Of a DNA stretch of 64,000 bases, positions 42,012-50,653 are shown in pieces. The notes under the pieces were generated by a model. The model did not search any database, was not told the DNA's origin, and saw only the letters and a list, made by a program, of their open reading frames with translations. Origin of the DNA: Nocardia asteroides (GTDB taxonomy: Bacteria > Actinomycetota > Actinomycetes > Mycobacteriales > Mycobacteriaceae); assembly GCA_019930625.1 (NCBI GenBank), contig CP082844.1, positions 6,758,001 to 6,822,000 on the forward strand, read 5' to 3'. Position 1 is the stretch's first letter. Every line of letters begins with the position of its first letter. The position numbers were made by a program, and so were the translations under genes.

Positions 42012-42917
42012 CTAAGTGAGGGTTTCTACGACGTACGCGGCGGCGTCGGCGAGGAGGGCTTGGTCGTAGGCGGCGTCCCGGGTGGCTTTACCGGACATGA
42101 TGGCGACGACGAGCGGCGCCGAGTCCGGGGGCCACACGATCGCGATGTCGTTGAGGGTGCCGTAGTCACCGGTTCCGGTCTTGTCGGCCACCTTCCATCC
42201 CTGCGGTACGCCGGCCCGGATCCGCTGCGCACCCGCGGCCGTGGCGTTGCGTTCCAGCAGGTCGCGGAGGAAGTCGCGCTTGTCGACCGGCAGGGCGTCA
42301 CCCAGCACGATCCGGTCGTAGACCTCGCCGAACGCTCTAGGAGAAGTCGTGTCGCGCGGATCGTCAGGGGTGGCCTCCGTGATCGCGGGCTCGATCCGGT
42401 CCATCCGGGTGACCATGTCGCCGAGACTCCGCGCGTACGCCGTCAGCTCGGCCGGTCCACCCAGATCACGGAGCAGGAGATTGCCGGCGGTGCCGTCGCT
42501 GTAGCGGACCGCGGCGTCACACAGCTGACGGATCGTCATTCCAGTGTCCACGTACCGCGGGGTCACCGCGGCGTTCTTCAGGAGGTCGTCGCGGGTGTAG
42601 GTGACGACGGTGTCCAAGTGCGACAACGGATTACGCTGGAGCACCGCCGCCGCGGCCAAGCCCTTGAACGTCGAGCAGAACGCGAATCGTTCGTCCGCGC
42701 GGTGGGCGATGGTGGCGCCTGTCCCGGTCGCGCGGGCATACACGCCCAGGCGTGCGTCGAACTTTCGTTCCAACTCGATCAGGCGATCGTGGCGCTCGTC
42801 CGCTTGGACGGTGGGGGCAGAGGACGGGGTCTTCTCCCGTGCGCACGCGGCCAGCGGTAGGAGCGCTGCCGCGGCCAGCAGAGTGCGGCGACCGATGGTC
42901 GAGGGCGACAGCGTCAT
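42012..42917 (-). CDS. bla: Class A beta-lactamase, lipoprotein
   Basis: The 301-residue enzyme hydrolyses beta-lactams outside the membrane. The signal has a twin-arginine (GRRTLLAAAALLPLAACA) and a lipobox, so Tat export plus lipid anchoring is likely. Motifs: FCSTFKG (nucleophile Ser70), YSDGTAGNLL (SDG instead of SDN at 130-132), EPAITEATPDDPRDTTSP (Glu166), and VADKTGTGDYG (KTG). SDG is also found in BlaC and nocardial FAR-1/AST-1-type enzymes. The ATG at 42917 follows GAAAGGAC and was chosen over 43001. It is downstream of the azt locus on the same strand, 68 nt after aztD. Confidence 0.93.
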   Translation of the reverse strand: MTLSPSTIGRRTLLAAAALLPLAACAREKTPSSAPTVQADERHDRLIELERKFDARLGVYARATGTGATIAHRADERFAFCSTFKGLAAAAVLQRNPLSHLDTVVTYTRDDLLKNAAVTPRYVDTGMTIRQLCDAAVRYSDGTAGNLLLRDLGGPAELTAYARSLGDMVTRMDRIEPAITEATPDDPRDTTSPRAFGEVYDRIVLGDALPVDKRDFLRDLLERNATAAGAQRIRAGVPQGWKVADKTGTGDYGTLNDIAIVWPPDSAPLVVAIMSGKATRDAAYDQALLADAAAYVVETLT

Positions 42918-42984
42918 ACTCGTCCTTTCACCGAACTCGTCATCGCGGTCATCATCCTCTGTCCCCACCGACGAGAGCCAGGAG

Positions 42985-44148
42985 TCAGTGAGCGACCACA
43001 CCGCTCATTTCGTTCGGGGTGCTCGGCAGCGTGACACTCGCCGTCTTCGCTCCGGTCTCCAGCTCGATGCGGTGGACCTGCTTGGTGGCGGGGTCCGAGA
43101 CGTAGGCGGTGCCGCCGCGGACGAACAGCGCGGGCCGCGGCTTCTGCCATTCCAGCGGTTCCTGCCAGGTCCCCGTGACCGGGATCGTGCGCACGACGGC
43201 GCCCGCGACGGGATCGATGACGTGGATGCGGCCATCGGTGCCCAGGACCAGGGCTTCGCCGCGCGGGCCGCGGGCCAGCGAGCGGAAGGTGTAGCTGGTG
43301 CCGATATCGACCAGACGCAACGCGCCGGTGACCGTGTCGATGAGCGAGATCTGCTGCGGTCGTTCGAGTTCGGCGTCCTTGTCCTGCTTGTAGTCGCCGA
43401 GGACGATGGGCGAGGTCTCGCTGCCCGCCTGGTTGCCGATCCGGCCGTACTCGGTCGGGCTGGTCACTTTGGTGATCGTGCCGTTGCGGTAGACCAGCAC
43501 GCCGTTCTGGCAGCCGATCACGACGGCCTCGCCCGCGGCGGTCGCCTCACCGTGCACGCCGGGGCAGTCCTCGTTGCGCGCCTTCTCGGTGCGGTTCTTG
43601 TCGAGCACCACGATTCCGGTCCGCTTCTCCTCGGTGCCGAGCGTCACGACGAGGTCTCCGTTGGCGAGTTCGATCGCGACGCCGTGGTGCGGGGCGGCCG
43701 CGCGGTAGGTGGAGGTCTTCGGTTGCCCCTCGGTGAGTTCGGCCGAGTCGAAAGCGACCACTTCACCCGTTCCGTCGCTGAACAGCACGGTCCGTCCGGC
43801 ATGCCGCACCACGTGGCCGGGCTCGGGGGCGGGGAACGCGGTGCCGGTGAATTCGGCCGCGGCGGCGTCGAAGACTCGGAAGCCTTCTTTGGTCGAGACG
43901 ATCAGGTGGCGGTCGTCGCCCGCCGGGTTGAGCCGGTTGAAGCCGTCGAGGTCGACCGTGCTCGCGAGTCGGAGGGTGGTTCCGTCCAGTACGTGGATTC
44001 CGCCGTCGTAGGTGACCGCGACAGGCTCGGCGATCTGTTCGCGCCGAGAGTCCTGCGCCGGGGAATCGTCGGCGCCGCATCCTGCGACGGCGAGGGTCAA
44101 GGTCAGCAAGCCGGTCAGGGCAGCCGATTTCGTGGTTGGTGACCGCAT
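42985..44148 (-). CDS. aztD: Zinc metallochaperone AztD-like beta-propeller lipoprotein
   Basis: AztD is a periplasmic zinc chaperone that passes zinc to the binding protein AztC. The 387-residue protein has a lipoprotein signal (LTLTLAVAGCGADD) and seven-bladed-propeller-like repeats: AVTYDGGIHVLDGTTLRLAS, RHLIVSTKEGFRVFDAAAAE, CPGVHGEATAAGEAVVIGCQ, and VLGTDGRIHVIDPVAGAVVR. It lies 33 nt after aztC in the minus-strand operon. The C-terminal half of the permease gene upstream encodes a second, related propeller. Confidence 0.85.
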   Translation of the reverse strand: MRSPTTKSAALTGLLTLTLAVAGCGADDSPAQDSRREQIAEPVAVTYDGGIHVLDGTTLRLASTVDLDGFNRLNPAGDDRHLIVSTKEGFRVFDAAAAEFTGTAFPAPEPGHVVRHAGRTVLFSDGTGEVVAFDSAELTEGQPKTSTYRAAAPHHGVAIELANGDLVVTLGTEEKRTGIVVLDKNRTEKARNEDCPGVHGEATAAGEAVVIGCQNGVLVYRNGTITKVTSPTEYGRIGNQAGSETSPIVLGDYKQDKDAELERPQQISLIDTVTGALRLVDIGTSYTFRSLARGPRGEALVLGTDGRIHVIDPVAGAVVRTIPVTGTWQEPLEWQKPRPALFVRGGTAYVSDPATKQVHRIELETGAKTASVTLPSTPNEMSGVVAH

Positions 44149-44181
44149 GGGTGACTCCGTCTTTCGTTCTGTGGGTGGGCG

Positions 44182-45099
44182 CTAAGGGGCGGTGAGGCCG
44201 CGCACGATGGACTCGGTGTTGGCCCGCATCATTTCCAGGTAGGTGCCCGCGCCGCCGCCCGGTTCGGTGAGCGACTCCGAGTACAGGGGGATCACCTGCA
44301 CGTGCACACCCGCTTGGTCGGCGAGCACACGCGCCAAACGGTCGGGTTGCGAAGAATCGGCGAAGATCGCGCCGACCCCGGCGGCCCGGATGGTTCCGGC
44401 GAGGGCGGACAGATCCGACGGGCTCGGCGAGGCCAGCGTGGTTCCGCCCGGGATCACGGCGCCGACCACGTCGAAGCCGAATCGCTGCGCCAGGTAACCG
44501 AAGACGTGGTGGTTGGTGACCAACTTGCGCCGCTCGGCGGGGATCGTCGCGAATCGCTCGGCCATCCACTGGTCGAGTCGATCGAGTTCGGCGAGGTAGC
44601 GGTCGGCGCCGGTGCGGATGGCCGCCGCGTCGACACCGTCGACATGCTCGATGATCCGGTCCCGGATGACCTCCACCGCCCTGCGCACACGGCGCGGATC
44701 GGTCCAGAAGTGCGGATCCGGCCTGCCGTTCCCATCGTCGGCGGAGTAGTTGATCGGATCGATCGCCGCGCCGACGGAAACGCCTGCCACTCCGGACTTT
44801 TCGGCAGCCTCGACATTGCGCAGCACACTCTCCTCGAGACCGAGACCGTTGTAGACGATCAGGCTCGCGCGTTCGAGCAGGGCCGCCTGCTGAGCGGAGA
44901 TCGCGAAGAAGTGCGGGTCCGCGTCCGCCTGCATGAGCACGGTCACCTCGACGGTGTCGCCCGCGACGGCGCGGGTGAGGTCACCGAGGATGTTGGTGGT
45001 GACGACGACTCCTTCGCGGTTCGCGCCGGAAGTCGAGCATGCGGTGAGCGCGAGCAATGCGACGCCGATCAGCGCGCACAGCCGTGCGGTGAGTTTCAT
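44182..45099 (-). CDS. aztC: Zinc-binding lipoprotein of an ABC importer (AztC-like)
   Basis: The 305-residue cluster A-I metal-binding protein has a lipobox (LLALTACST) and conserved zinc ligands in order: ADADPHFFAIS, RPDPHFWTDPRRV, VTNHHVFGYLAQRF and GAIFADSSQPDRL. The His-rich loop between the first two, usual in ZnuA, is short, as in AztC. Its ATG overlaps the permease stop (ATGA). It delivers zinc to the fused permease. Confidence 0.9.
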   Translation of the reverse strand: MKLTARLCALIGVALLALTACSTSGANREGVVVTTNILGDLTRAVAGDTVEVTVLMQADADPHFFAISAQQAALLERASLIVYNGLGLEESVLRNVEAAEKSGVAGVSVGAAIDPINYSADDGNGRPDPHFWTDPRRVRRAVEVIRDRIIEHVDGVDAAAIRTGADRYLAELDRLDQWMAERFATIPAERRKLVTNHHVFGYLAQRFGFDVVGAVIPGGTTLASPSPSDLSALAGTIRAAGVGAIFADSSQPDRLARVLADQAGVHVQVIPLYSESLTEPGGGAGTYLEMMRANTESIVRGLTAP

Positions 45100-47102
45100 C
45101 GGCCGGTCTCCACCATCGTTGTCGGGTTGATGTCGAGGTCGAATGTGCGTGCGGTGCGCAGGTTGTCGGTGTAGTCGATCTCGTGGACCGCACGCCCCGC
45201 GGGATCGTTGACGTAGGCGCGGTGCTCGTCGACGAGGATCAGCGGCGCAGGCGCACCGGGGCGTACCGGCGCGGTGAGCGGTCGCGCCGCCGCGGACTCG
45301 CGGCCGGACGCGGCGTCATAGCCGTGCAGGAGGCCGTCTTCGGTGAGGGTCAGCAGTGCGGCGCCCTCCCCCGCCGTGTTCGCCGCTACCACCGGCCCGG
45401 TGTCCACCGAGGTCCAGGTCTTGCGCCTGACGTCGAGCACCCAGACGCCCCGCCGACCGGCCTTCGCCACCAGCGTCGCGCTGCCGGGGCGATGGAAGAA
45501 CTCGACCGCGCGGTCGGCCTCGGCGGTCCCTTGCGGATAGGGGATCTTCTCGCCCGTGAACTCCGCGTTGCGTGCCGTCACCACCAATGCCCCATCGGCG
45601 CAACCGAAGACGACGCCGCGCCTGGTCACCGCCGAGCCGCGCGGATGCGGGCAACGTTGCGGCACGACCGCGACCTGCGCGCCGTCCCGGGTCCGGACCT
45701 CGATGTGCTCACGGCCGGGCACGGCCACGAGCAGGTGCTCTGCGTACGGCACGGCGGCTCCGTCCGCGATCGCGCCGCGTTCGGTCGGCGACCCCGCGCC
45801 GAGCGCGGAGCGGTCCAGCAGCCTGGTGCCGCCCGTTTCGAAAGCCACTGCCGTGACCGCGCTGTCACCGTGCGTCGCGGCCACCGGACCGCCGGTGAGC
45901 GTGCCCACATCGCGGGCGGACGCGCGGTAGTAGTGCACGTGGTCGCCGTGGTCGACCGTCCACGCGCCCGCGTCCACGATCCGCACCCCGCCGCGGGCGG
46001 ACAAGAAAGCGAAGCGCCCGTCGGTGCTCACGCGGTCGACGCCTTCCATCCTGCCGAGATCGATGACGTCCTCGGTGATGAGGTCGAGCACCCGCACGGC
46101 GCCGGTCCCGTTGTCGGCCACGACCAGACGCGGCTGCGCTTCATCGGTCTCCTCCGCGCCCGCCACGTATCCGTGGGGCGTCGGCGCCGCAGGTGGCGGG
46201 GATTCGGTGGTCCCGCAACCGATCAGAGGTGTGATCGCGGCGAGGACCAGCAGCAGTGCCAGTGGTCTCGGGGTCGCGCGCGCGGAGCGGACCCGATCGC
46301 GCAGCCAGGCCGACAGCGCGGAGACGAAGAACAGAGCGACGGCGGTCGCCGCGATGGTCGCCCCCGCCGCGGTCCCCGCGTGCCAGGAGATCAGCAGCCC
46401 GGCAACGGTGGCCACCGCGCCGAGCGCCGCGGCGGTGAGCATGATCAATGGGATGCGATGCACCCAGTAGACGGCCGCCGCGGGCGGCGCGATGAGCAGA
46501 CCGAAGACCAGCAGCGTGCCGACGATGTGGAAGGACGCCACGATCGCGAGGGTCACCAGGCCGATCAGCGCCACGTTGGCCACGCGGGGACGCATCCCGA
46601 GGGTGTGCGCCTTGCGTGGGTCGAAGGTGAGTGCGACGAACGCCCGGTAACCCAGCACCGAGACCACGAACGCGATGACCAGGGCCGCAGCCAGATACCA
46701 CAGGTCACGCTCGCCGACGGCGAGCACATCACCGAAGAGGAAGCCGGTCAGGTCGACCGCGAACGAGGGCGAACGCGACACGATGATCACGCCCGCCGAC
46801 AGCATCCCGACGAACAGCAACCCGATGCCGGTGTCCGCGGCGAACCTGGTGCTGCGGCCGAGCACCGAGACGCCGACCGCCATCGCCGCGGCGCTGCACG
46901 CCGCACCCAGCAACAGGTTGCCGCCGAGCAGCGCGGCGATCGCGACGCCGGGCAGCATGCCGTGCGCCATCGCGTCGCTGAGGAAGGCCATGCCGCGCAC
47001 CACCACCCATGTTCCGGCCAGCGCGCACAGGCACGACACGAGCAGTCCGCCCCACAACGCCCGCTGCACGAACGAGACCTCGAACGGGGCCAACCACTCC
47101 AT
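45096..47102 (-). CDS. aztB: Zinc ABC permease (AztB-like) fused to an AztD-like beta-propeller
   Basis: Residues 1-270 are a complete ABC-3 metal permease: AGTWVVVRGMAFLSDAMAHG, ADTGIGLLFVGMLSAGVIIV, LVFGLLIAPPAAAVYWV and several further helices. Residues 281-296 (ALLLVLAAITPLIGCG) look exactly like a lipoprotein signal with lipobox LIGC, and residues 300-668 form a beta-propeller like AztD: QPRLVVADNGTGAVRVLDLI, CPHPRGSAVTRRGVVFGCAD, then VWVLDVRRKTWTSVD. The reading frame is continuous and no start codon precedes the lipobox region, so it is a genuine fusion. The propeller would face outside, next to AztC. The start at 47102 lies beside the Zur-type box. Confidence 0.85.
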   Translation of the reverse strand: MEWLAPFEVSFVQRALWGGLLVSCLCALAGTWVVVRGMAFLSDAMAHGMLPGVAIAALLGGNLLLGAACSAAAMAVGVSVLGRSTRFAADTGIGLLFVGMLSAGVIIVSRSPSFAVDLTGFLFGDVLAVGERDLWYLAAALVIAFVVSVLGYRAFVALTFDPRKAHTLGMRPRVANVALIGLVTLAIVASFHIVGTLLVFGLLIAPPAAAVYWVHRIPLIMLTAAALGAVATVAGLLISWHAGTAAGATIAATAVALFFVSALSAWLRDRVRSARATPRPLALLLVLAAITPLIGCGTTESPPPAAPTPHGYVAGAEETDEAQPRLVVADNGTGAVRVLDLITEDVIDLGRMEGVDRVSTDGRFAFLSARGGVRIVDAGAWTVDHGDHVHYYRASARDVGTLTGGPVAATHGDSAVTAVAFETGGTRLLDRSALGAGSPTERGAIADGAAVPYAEHLLVAVPGREHIEVRTRDGAQVAVVPQRCPHPRGSAVTRRGVVFGCADGALVVTARNAEFTGEKIPYPQGTAEADRAVEFFHRPGSATLVAKAGRRGVWVLDVRRKTWTSVDTGPVVAANTAGEGAALLTLTEDGLLHGYDAASGRESAAARPLTAPVRPGAPAPLILVDEHRAYVNDPAGRAVHEIDYTDNLRTARTFDLDINPTTMVETGR

Positions 47103-47117
47103 GACGCATCACTCTAC

Positions 47118-47136
47118 AATGAGAATGATTTTCATT
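47118..47136. promoter_or_regulatory. Zur-type box between divergent zinc-uptake genes
   Basis: AATGAGAATGATTTTCATT is an inverted repeat with one mismatch per arm (AATGAgAA/TTtTCATT) and matches the mycobacterial Zur pattern (TGAAAATnATTTTCA-like). It lies between aztB (start 47102) and aztA (start 47160) and would repress both when zinc is plentiful. Confidence 0.75.
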
Positions 47137-47159
47137 TCAACAAGGAGATCGGAGTAGCC

Positions 47160-47855
47160 ATGCCGCCGCCAGCTGTCCATGTCGCCGGGGTGACGGCCGG
47201 GTACCGGGGACGCCCCGTCCTGCACGAGCTCACCGCCACGATCCCGGGCGGACAGGTGACGGCGCTTGTCGGCCCCAACGGGTCCGGAAAGTCCACTCTG
47301 CTCGGCATCCTCGCCGGAGTCATCGCGCCCACCGTGGGCACCGTCCACCGGGAGCATCTGCGGCGCCCGGCATTCGTCGTGCAGCACAGCGGCGTTCCCA
47401 CGACTCTGCCGATCACCGTCCGGGAAACGGTCACCATGGGTCGTTGGGCACACCGCGGCGCATGGCGGCGCCTCACCCGGCAGGACCGCGCCGTCGTGCG
47501 CGCGTGCCTCGACCGGATGGACATCACCGACCTGGCCGAACGCAGGCTCGACACCTTGTCCGGGGGGCAGCGTCAACGAGCGCTGCTCGCCCAGGCGCTC
47601 GCGCAGGAATCGGATCTGCTCTTGCTCGACGAACCGACCACCGGCCTGGATTCGGCCGCGCAGCAGGAGATTTCCGAGGCCATCCGCCGGGTGGGAGCCC
47701 AAGGCGTGACGGTCGTACACGCCACGCACAGCCGCGAGGACGCCCTGCGCGCCGACCATTGCCTGCTGTTGGACGACGGTCGCGTGACCGGCCACGGTGA
47801 TCCGCACACGATCTTGCACCAGGACGCCGAACCGGTTCGCGCCGCCGTCGACTAG
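47160..47855 (+). CDS. aztA: Zinc ABC importer ATPase (AztA-like)
   Basis: The 231-residue ATPase has Walker A VGPNGSGKSTLLGILAG, Q-loop FVVQHSGVPTTLPITVRETV, signature LSGGQRQRALLAQAL, Walker B DLLLLDEPTTGLDSAAQQ, and the H-switch VVHATHSREDALRADH. It powers the divergent permease. GGAG lies 5 nt before the ATG. Zinc-dependent control comes from the box upstream. Its stop overlaps the mce stop (convergent). Confidence 0.9.
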   Translation: MPPPAVHVAGVTAGYRGRPVLHELTATIPGGQVTALVGPNGSGKSTLLGILAGVIAPTVGTVHREHLRRPAFVVQHSGVPTTLPITVRETVTMGRWAHRGAWRRLTRQDRAVVRACLDRMDITDLAERRLDTLSGGQRQRALLAQALAQESDLLLLDEPTTGLDSAAQQEISEAIRRVGAQGVTVVHATHSREDALRADHCLLLDDGRVTGHGDPHTILHQDAEPVRAAVD

Positions 47856-49063
47856 CGCGGCACTCCGGGCATGCCGGCGAACAGGATCTGAAAGACCTTG
47901 GGTGGATTGGGCATGACTACGGTGGACGGCGCGAAGGGCGCGCCCTCGTTCGTGTCGGTGACCACGTAGTCGGTATGACTGCCGGGGACCCGGTCGAGGA
48001 TCCCGGCGCAGCGTGGCCCGCCGGTCGCGTTCACTTTCGGCAAGTCATCGGGGTATTCGTAGGGTTGCGCGCCGTACATGAAGCTGGCGTTGAAGATCGC
48101 GCCGGGCTTGTTCCCTCCGATGATGGCCTCGGCCGCGGGAAGCGCTGTCGCTATGCCGACGACTACGCAGTACAGCACGGGTGAGTACGTGCCCAGCAGC
48201 GCACTGGTAGGCCGCAGGATCTCCAGCGCGGTGGCGAGCTCTCGCTCGTTCTCCGCGAGCGCCGACCGGGTGGTGTCGGCCAAGCCGATGAGGTTGAGCA
48301 GCACGGCGTCGAGGTCTCGCGAACCGTGAGTGAGCGTCCCGCTCGTCGTGGTGAGATTGTCCGCCGTACGCAACAGATCGGGTGCGGTGTCGGCATACAG
48401 TCCGGTGGCCTCTCCCGCGGCCGACAGATCCCGCCGCAGCGCGGGCAGGCTCGGGTTGAGCTGCCGCAGGTAGTCGTCGGTGCGGGCGAGCAGATCGCCC
48501 AGCCGGTCGCCGCGCCCGTGCAGTGCTGTGCTCAGCGCGGCCAGAGTGGCGTTGAGTTCGGCCGGTTCGACCTCGGCCAGGATCTCGCTCAGGTGCTGGA
48601 ACAGCGTGTTGTATTCGACGGTGACCGATTCCGCGCGGATCGTCGCGCCCGGTCGGATGGACGTCGGCGCGGGAATGTTCGGCACGACGAAATTGACGTA
48701 TTTGGCGCCGAATACGGTGGTGGAGCGGATATCCACCGTCGCGTTGGCGGGCACCAGCTCCAGGAGTTCCGGGTCGAGCGCGAGACGTAGGCGCGCCTGG
48801 TCGCCACGAGACTCCACCGCGCTCACCCTGCCGAGCTCGACACCCCGGATGCGCACCTCGGCATCGGTATCGAGGACCAGTCCCGAACGCGGTGTCTCGA
48901 CGGTGACGGTCACCGTCGAGCGGAACCGTCCGGCGTACATCGAAACGGCGACCACGACTATCGCGCCGATGAGCAGGATCATCCCCGCACCCGCGACTTT
49001 CAACCGCACCAGCCGCCACGTCACCACAATGGTCTGTCTGCCGAAATTCATTGTCGAATCCAC
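47852..49063 (-). CDS. Orphan Mce-family (MlaD-domain) protein
   Basis: The 403-residue protein has an N-terminal TM helix (VAGAGMILLIGAIVVVAVSM) followed by an MlaD/Mce domain (VTVTVETPRSGLVLDTDAEV, RIRGVELGRVSAV, STTVFGAKYVNFVVPN), a helical Mce4A-like region (HLSEILAEVEPAELNATLAA) and a Cys-containing C-terminus. Mce proteins form lipid-import tubes across the envelope and are normally encoded six in a row with YrbE permeases. Here only one is present. It is divergent from cyp51 and 116 nt from the shared operator at 49179. Confidence 0.85.
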   Translation of the reverse strand: MDSTMNFGRQTIVVTWRLVRLKVAGAGMILLIGAIVVVAVSMYAGRFRSTVTVTVETPRSGLVLDTDAEVRIRGVELGRVSAVESRGDQARLRLALDPELLELVPANATVDIRSTTVFGAKYVNFVVPNIPAPTSIRPGATIRAESVTVEYNTLFQHLSEILAEVEPAELNATLAALSTALHGRGDRLGDLLARTDDYLRQLNPSLPALRRDLSAAGEATGLYADTAPDLLRTADNLTTTSGTLTHGSRDLDAVLLNLIGLADTTRSALAENERELATALEILRPTSALLGTYSPVLYCVVVGIATALPAAEAIIGGNKPGAIFNASFMYGAQPYEYPDDLPKVNATGGPRCAGILDRVPGSHTDYVVTDTNEGAPFAPSTVVMPNPPKVFQILFAGMPGVPR

Positions 49064-49178
49064 CGATCACTTCTTGTCGCGGGCTGTGCGGAGACGGCGG
49101 TGCGGCACAGCTGCGGCCCGAGCCGTCCGGCCTGGGCGACGGCGATCGCCTTGCCGGACGGCCGCTAGCCGTAGTACT

Positions 49179-49195
49179 GTCCAGACACGTGTCCA
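49179..49195. promoter_or_regulatory. Operator site A of the P450/TetR regulon
   Basis: GTCCAGACACGTGTCCA; its reverse complement TGGACACGTGTCTGGAC matches the other sites of the set at most positions. It lies 39 nt before cyp51 and 116 nt before the divergent mce gene. Confidence 0.65.
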
Positions 49196-49233
49196 TCATA
49201 AAACTTGGACACTTATCTGGGGAAGGATTTCCA

Positions 49234-50601
49234 ATGACTCTGGTGAAACCACGTCGGGTATCCGGAGGCGACCACGAGCACGGTCATCTGGAGGAGTTCC
49301 GCGTCGACCCGATCGGCCTGATGCGCCGGGTCCGGGAGGAGTGCGGCGACGTCGGATCGTTCGATCTGGCGGGGCGTCAGGTGATCCTGTTGTCGGGCGC
49401 GGAGGCCAACGAATTCTTCTTCCGTTCCGGTGACGAGGACCTCGACCAGGCCGCCGCCTACCCCTTCATGAAGCCCATCTTCGGCGACGGCGTCGTCTTC
49501 GACGCCAGCCCGGAGCGCCGCAAGGAAATGCTGCACAACCAGGCGTTGCGTGCCGAGCACATGCGCGGGCACGCCGCGACCATCGCCCGTGAGGTCGAGC
49601 GGATGCTGGCGCGCTGGGGCGACGAGGGCGAGATCGACCTGCTCGACTTCTTCGCCGAACTGACCATCTACACCTCCTCGGCGTGCCTGATCGGCGTGAA
49701 GTTCCGCAACGACCTCGACGACCGATTCGCCCACCTCTACCACGACCTGGAACGAGGCACCGACGCGCTGGCCTACGTCGACCCGTACGCGCCGATCGAG
49801 AGCTTCCGCCGCCGCGACCAGGCACGCGCCGAGCTGGTCGAGCTGGTCCAGGCGATCATGGATCGCCGGGCGGCCGACCCGCCGACGGGCAAGGACGACC
49901 GGGACATGCTCGACGTGCTCATCTCGATTCCCGGCGACGACGGCAAGCCGCGATTCAGCGCCAGCGAGATCACCGGCATCTTCATCTCCATGATGTTCGC
50001 CGGCCACCACACCACCTCCGGCACGGCGGCCTGGACGATCATCGAACTGCTGCGCCATCCCGAGGTGCTCGGCCAGGTCGTGGCCGAGCTCGACGAGCTC
50101 TACGCCGACGGCTCGGACATCAGTTTCGGAGCGCTGCGGCAGATTCCGCACCTGGAGTCCGTCCTGAAGGAGACGTTGCGCCTGCACCCGCCCCTGATCA
50201 TCTTGATGCGGGTGGCCCGAGGCGAGTTCGAGGTCTGCGGTCATCACATCGAACCCGGCGACCACGTCGCGGCCACCCCCGCGATCTCGAACCGGATTCC
50301 GGAGGACTTTCCCGATCCGGACGCTTTCGATCCCGGCCGCTACATCGATCCCAACCAAGAGGACATGGTCAACCGCTGGACCTGGATTCCGTTCGGCGCC
50401 GGCCGCCACCGCTGCGTCGGCGCGGCGTTCGCGCTCATGCAGTTGAAGGCGATTTTCTCGTTGTTGTTGCGCGACTGGGAGTTCGAGATGGTCCAGCCGT
50501 CGGAGAGCTACCGCAACGACCACTCCAAGATGGTCGTGCAACTGGCCCAGCCCTGCACCGTCCGCTACCGACGGCGCCGCAAGGACGACGACATCCGCTG
50601 A
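49234..50601 (+). CDS. cyp51: Sterol 14-alpha-demethylase CYP51
   Basis: The 455-residue P450 matches M. tuberculosis CYP51 over its whole length: RVSGGDHEHGHLEEFRVDPI near the start, YPFMKPIFGDGVVFDASPER (BC loop), FAELTIYTSSACLIGVKFRN, I-helix MMFAGHHTTSGTAAW, LKETLRLHPPLI (ExxR) and the haem loop PFGAGRHRCVGAAFALMQLK. CYP51 removes the 14-methyl group of lanosterol-type sterols; the natural bacterial substrate is unclear. GGAAGGA precedes the ATG. Operator site A lies just upstream, separating it from the CYP123-led operon that shares the same signal. Confidence 0.95.
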   Translation: MTLVKPRRVSGGDHEHGHLEEFRVDPIGLMRRVREECGDVGSFDLAGRQVILLSGAEANEFFFRSGDEDLDQAAAYPFMKPIFGDGVVFDASPERRKEMLHNQALRAEHMRGHAATIAREVERMLARWGDEGEIDLLDFFAELTIYTSSACLIGVKFRNDLDDRFAHLYHDLERGTDALAYVDPYAPIESFRRRDQARAELVELVQAIMDRRAADPPTGKDDRDMLDVLISIPGDDGKPRFSASEITGIFISMMFAGHHTTSGTAAWTIIELLRHPEVLGQVVAELDELYADGSDISFGALRQIPHLESVLKETLRLHPPLIILMRVARGEFEVCGHHIEPGDHVAATPAISNRIPEDFPDPDAFDPGRYIDPNQEDMVNRWTWIPFGAGRHRCVGAAFALMQLKAIFSLLLRDWEFEMVQPSESYRNDHSKMVVQLAQPCTVRYRRRRKDDDIR

Positions 50602-50613
50602 TGGGCCCGGCGT

Positions 50614-50643
50614 GGGCTCCCCGCCGGCAGCGCCGGGGAGCCC
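50614..50643. terminator. Bidirectional hairpin between cyp51 and the CYP125-like gene
   Basis: GGGCTCCCCG and CGGGGAGCCC are perfect 10-nt arms around a 10-nt loop, located in the 52-nt gap between convergent genes. It can end both transcripts. Confidence 0.75.
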
Positions 50644-50653
50644 GCACCCGAAG

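Noticed and set aside
45183..47159. Long plus-strand open frame antisense to aztB
   Set aside because: It is a high-GC shadow of the permease fusion; only its last part from 47160 (aztA) shows family motifs.
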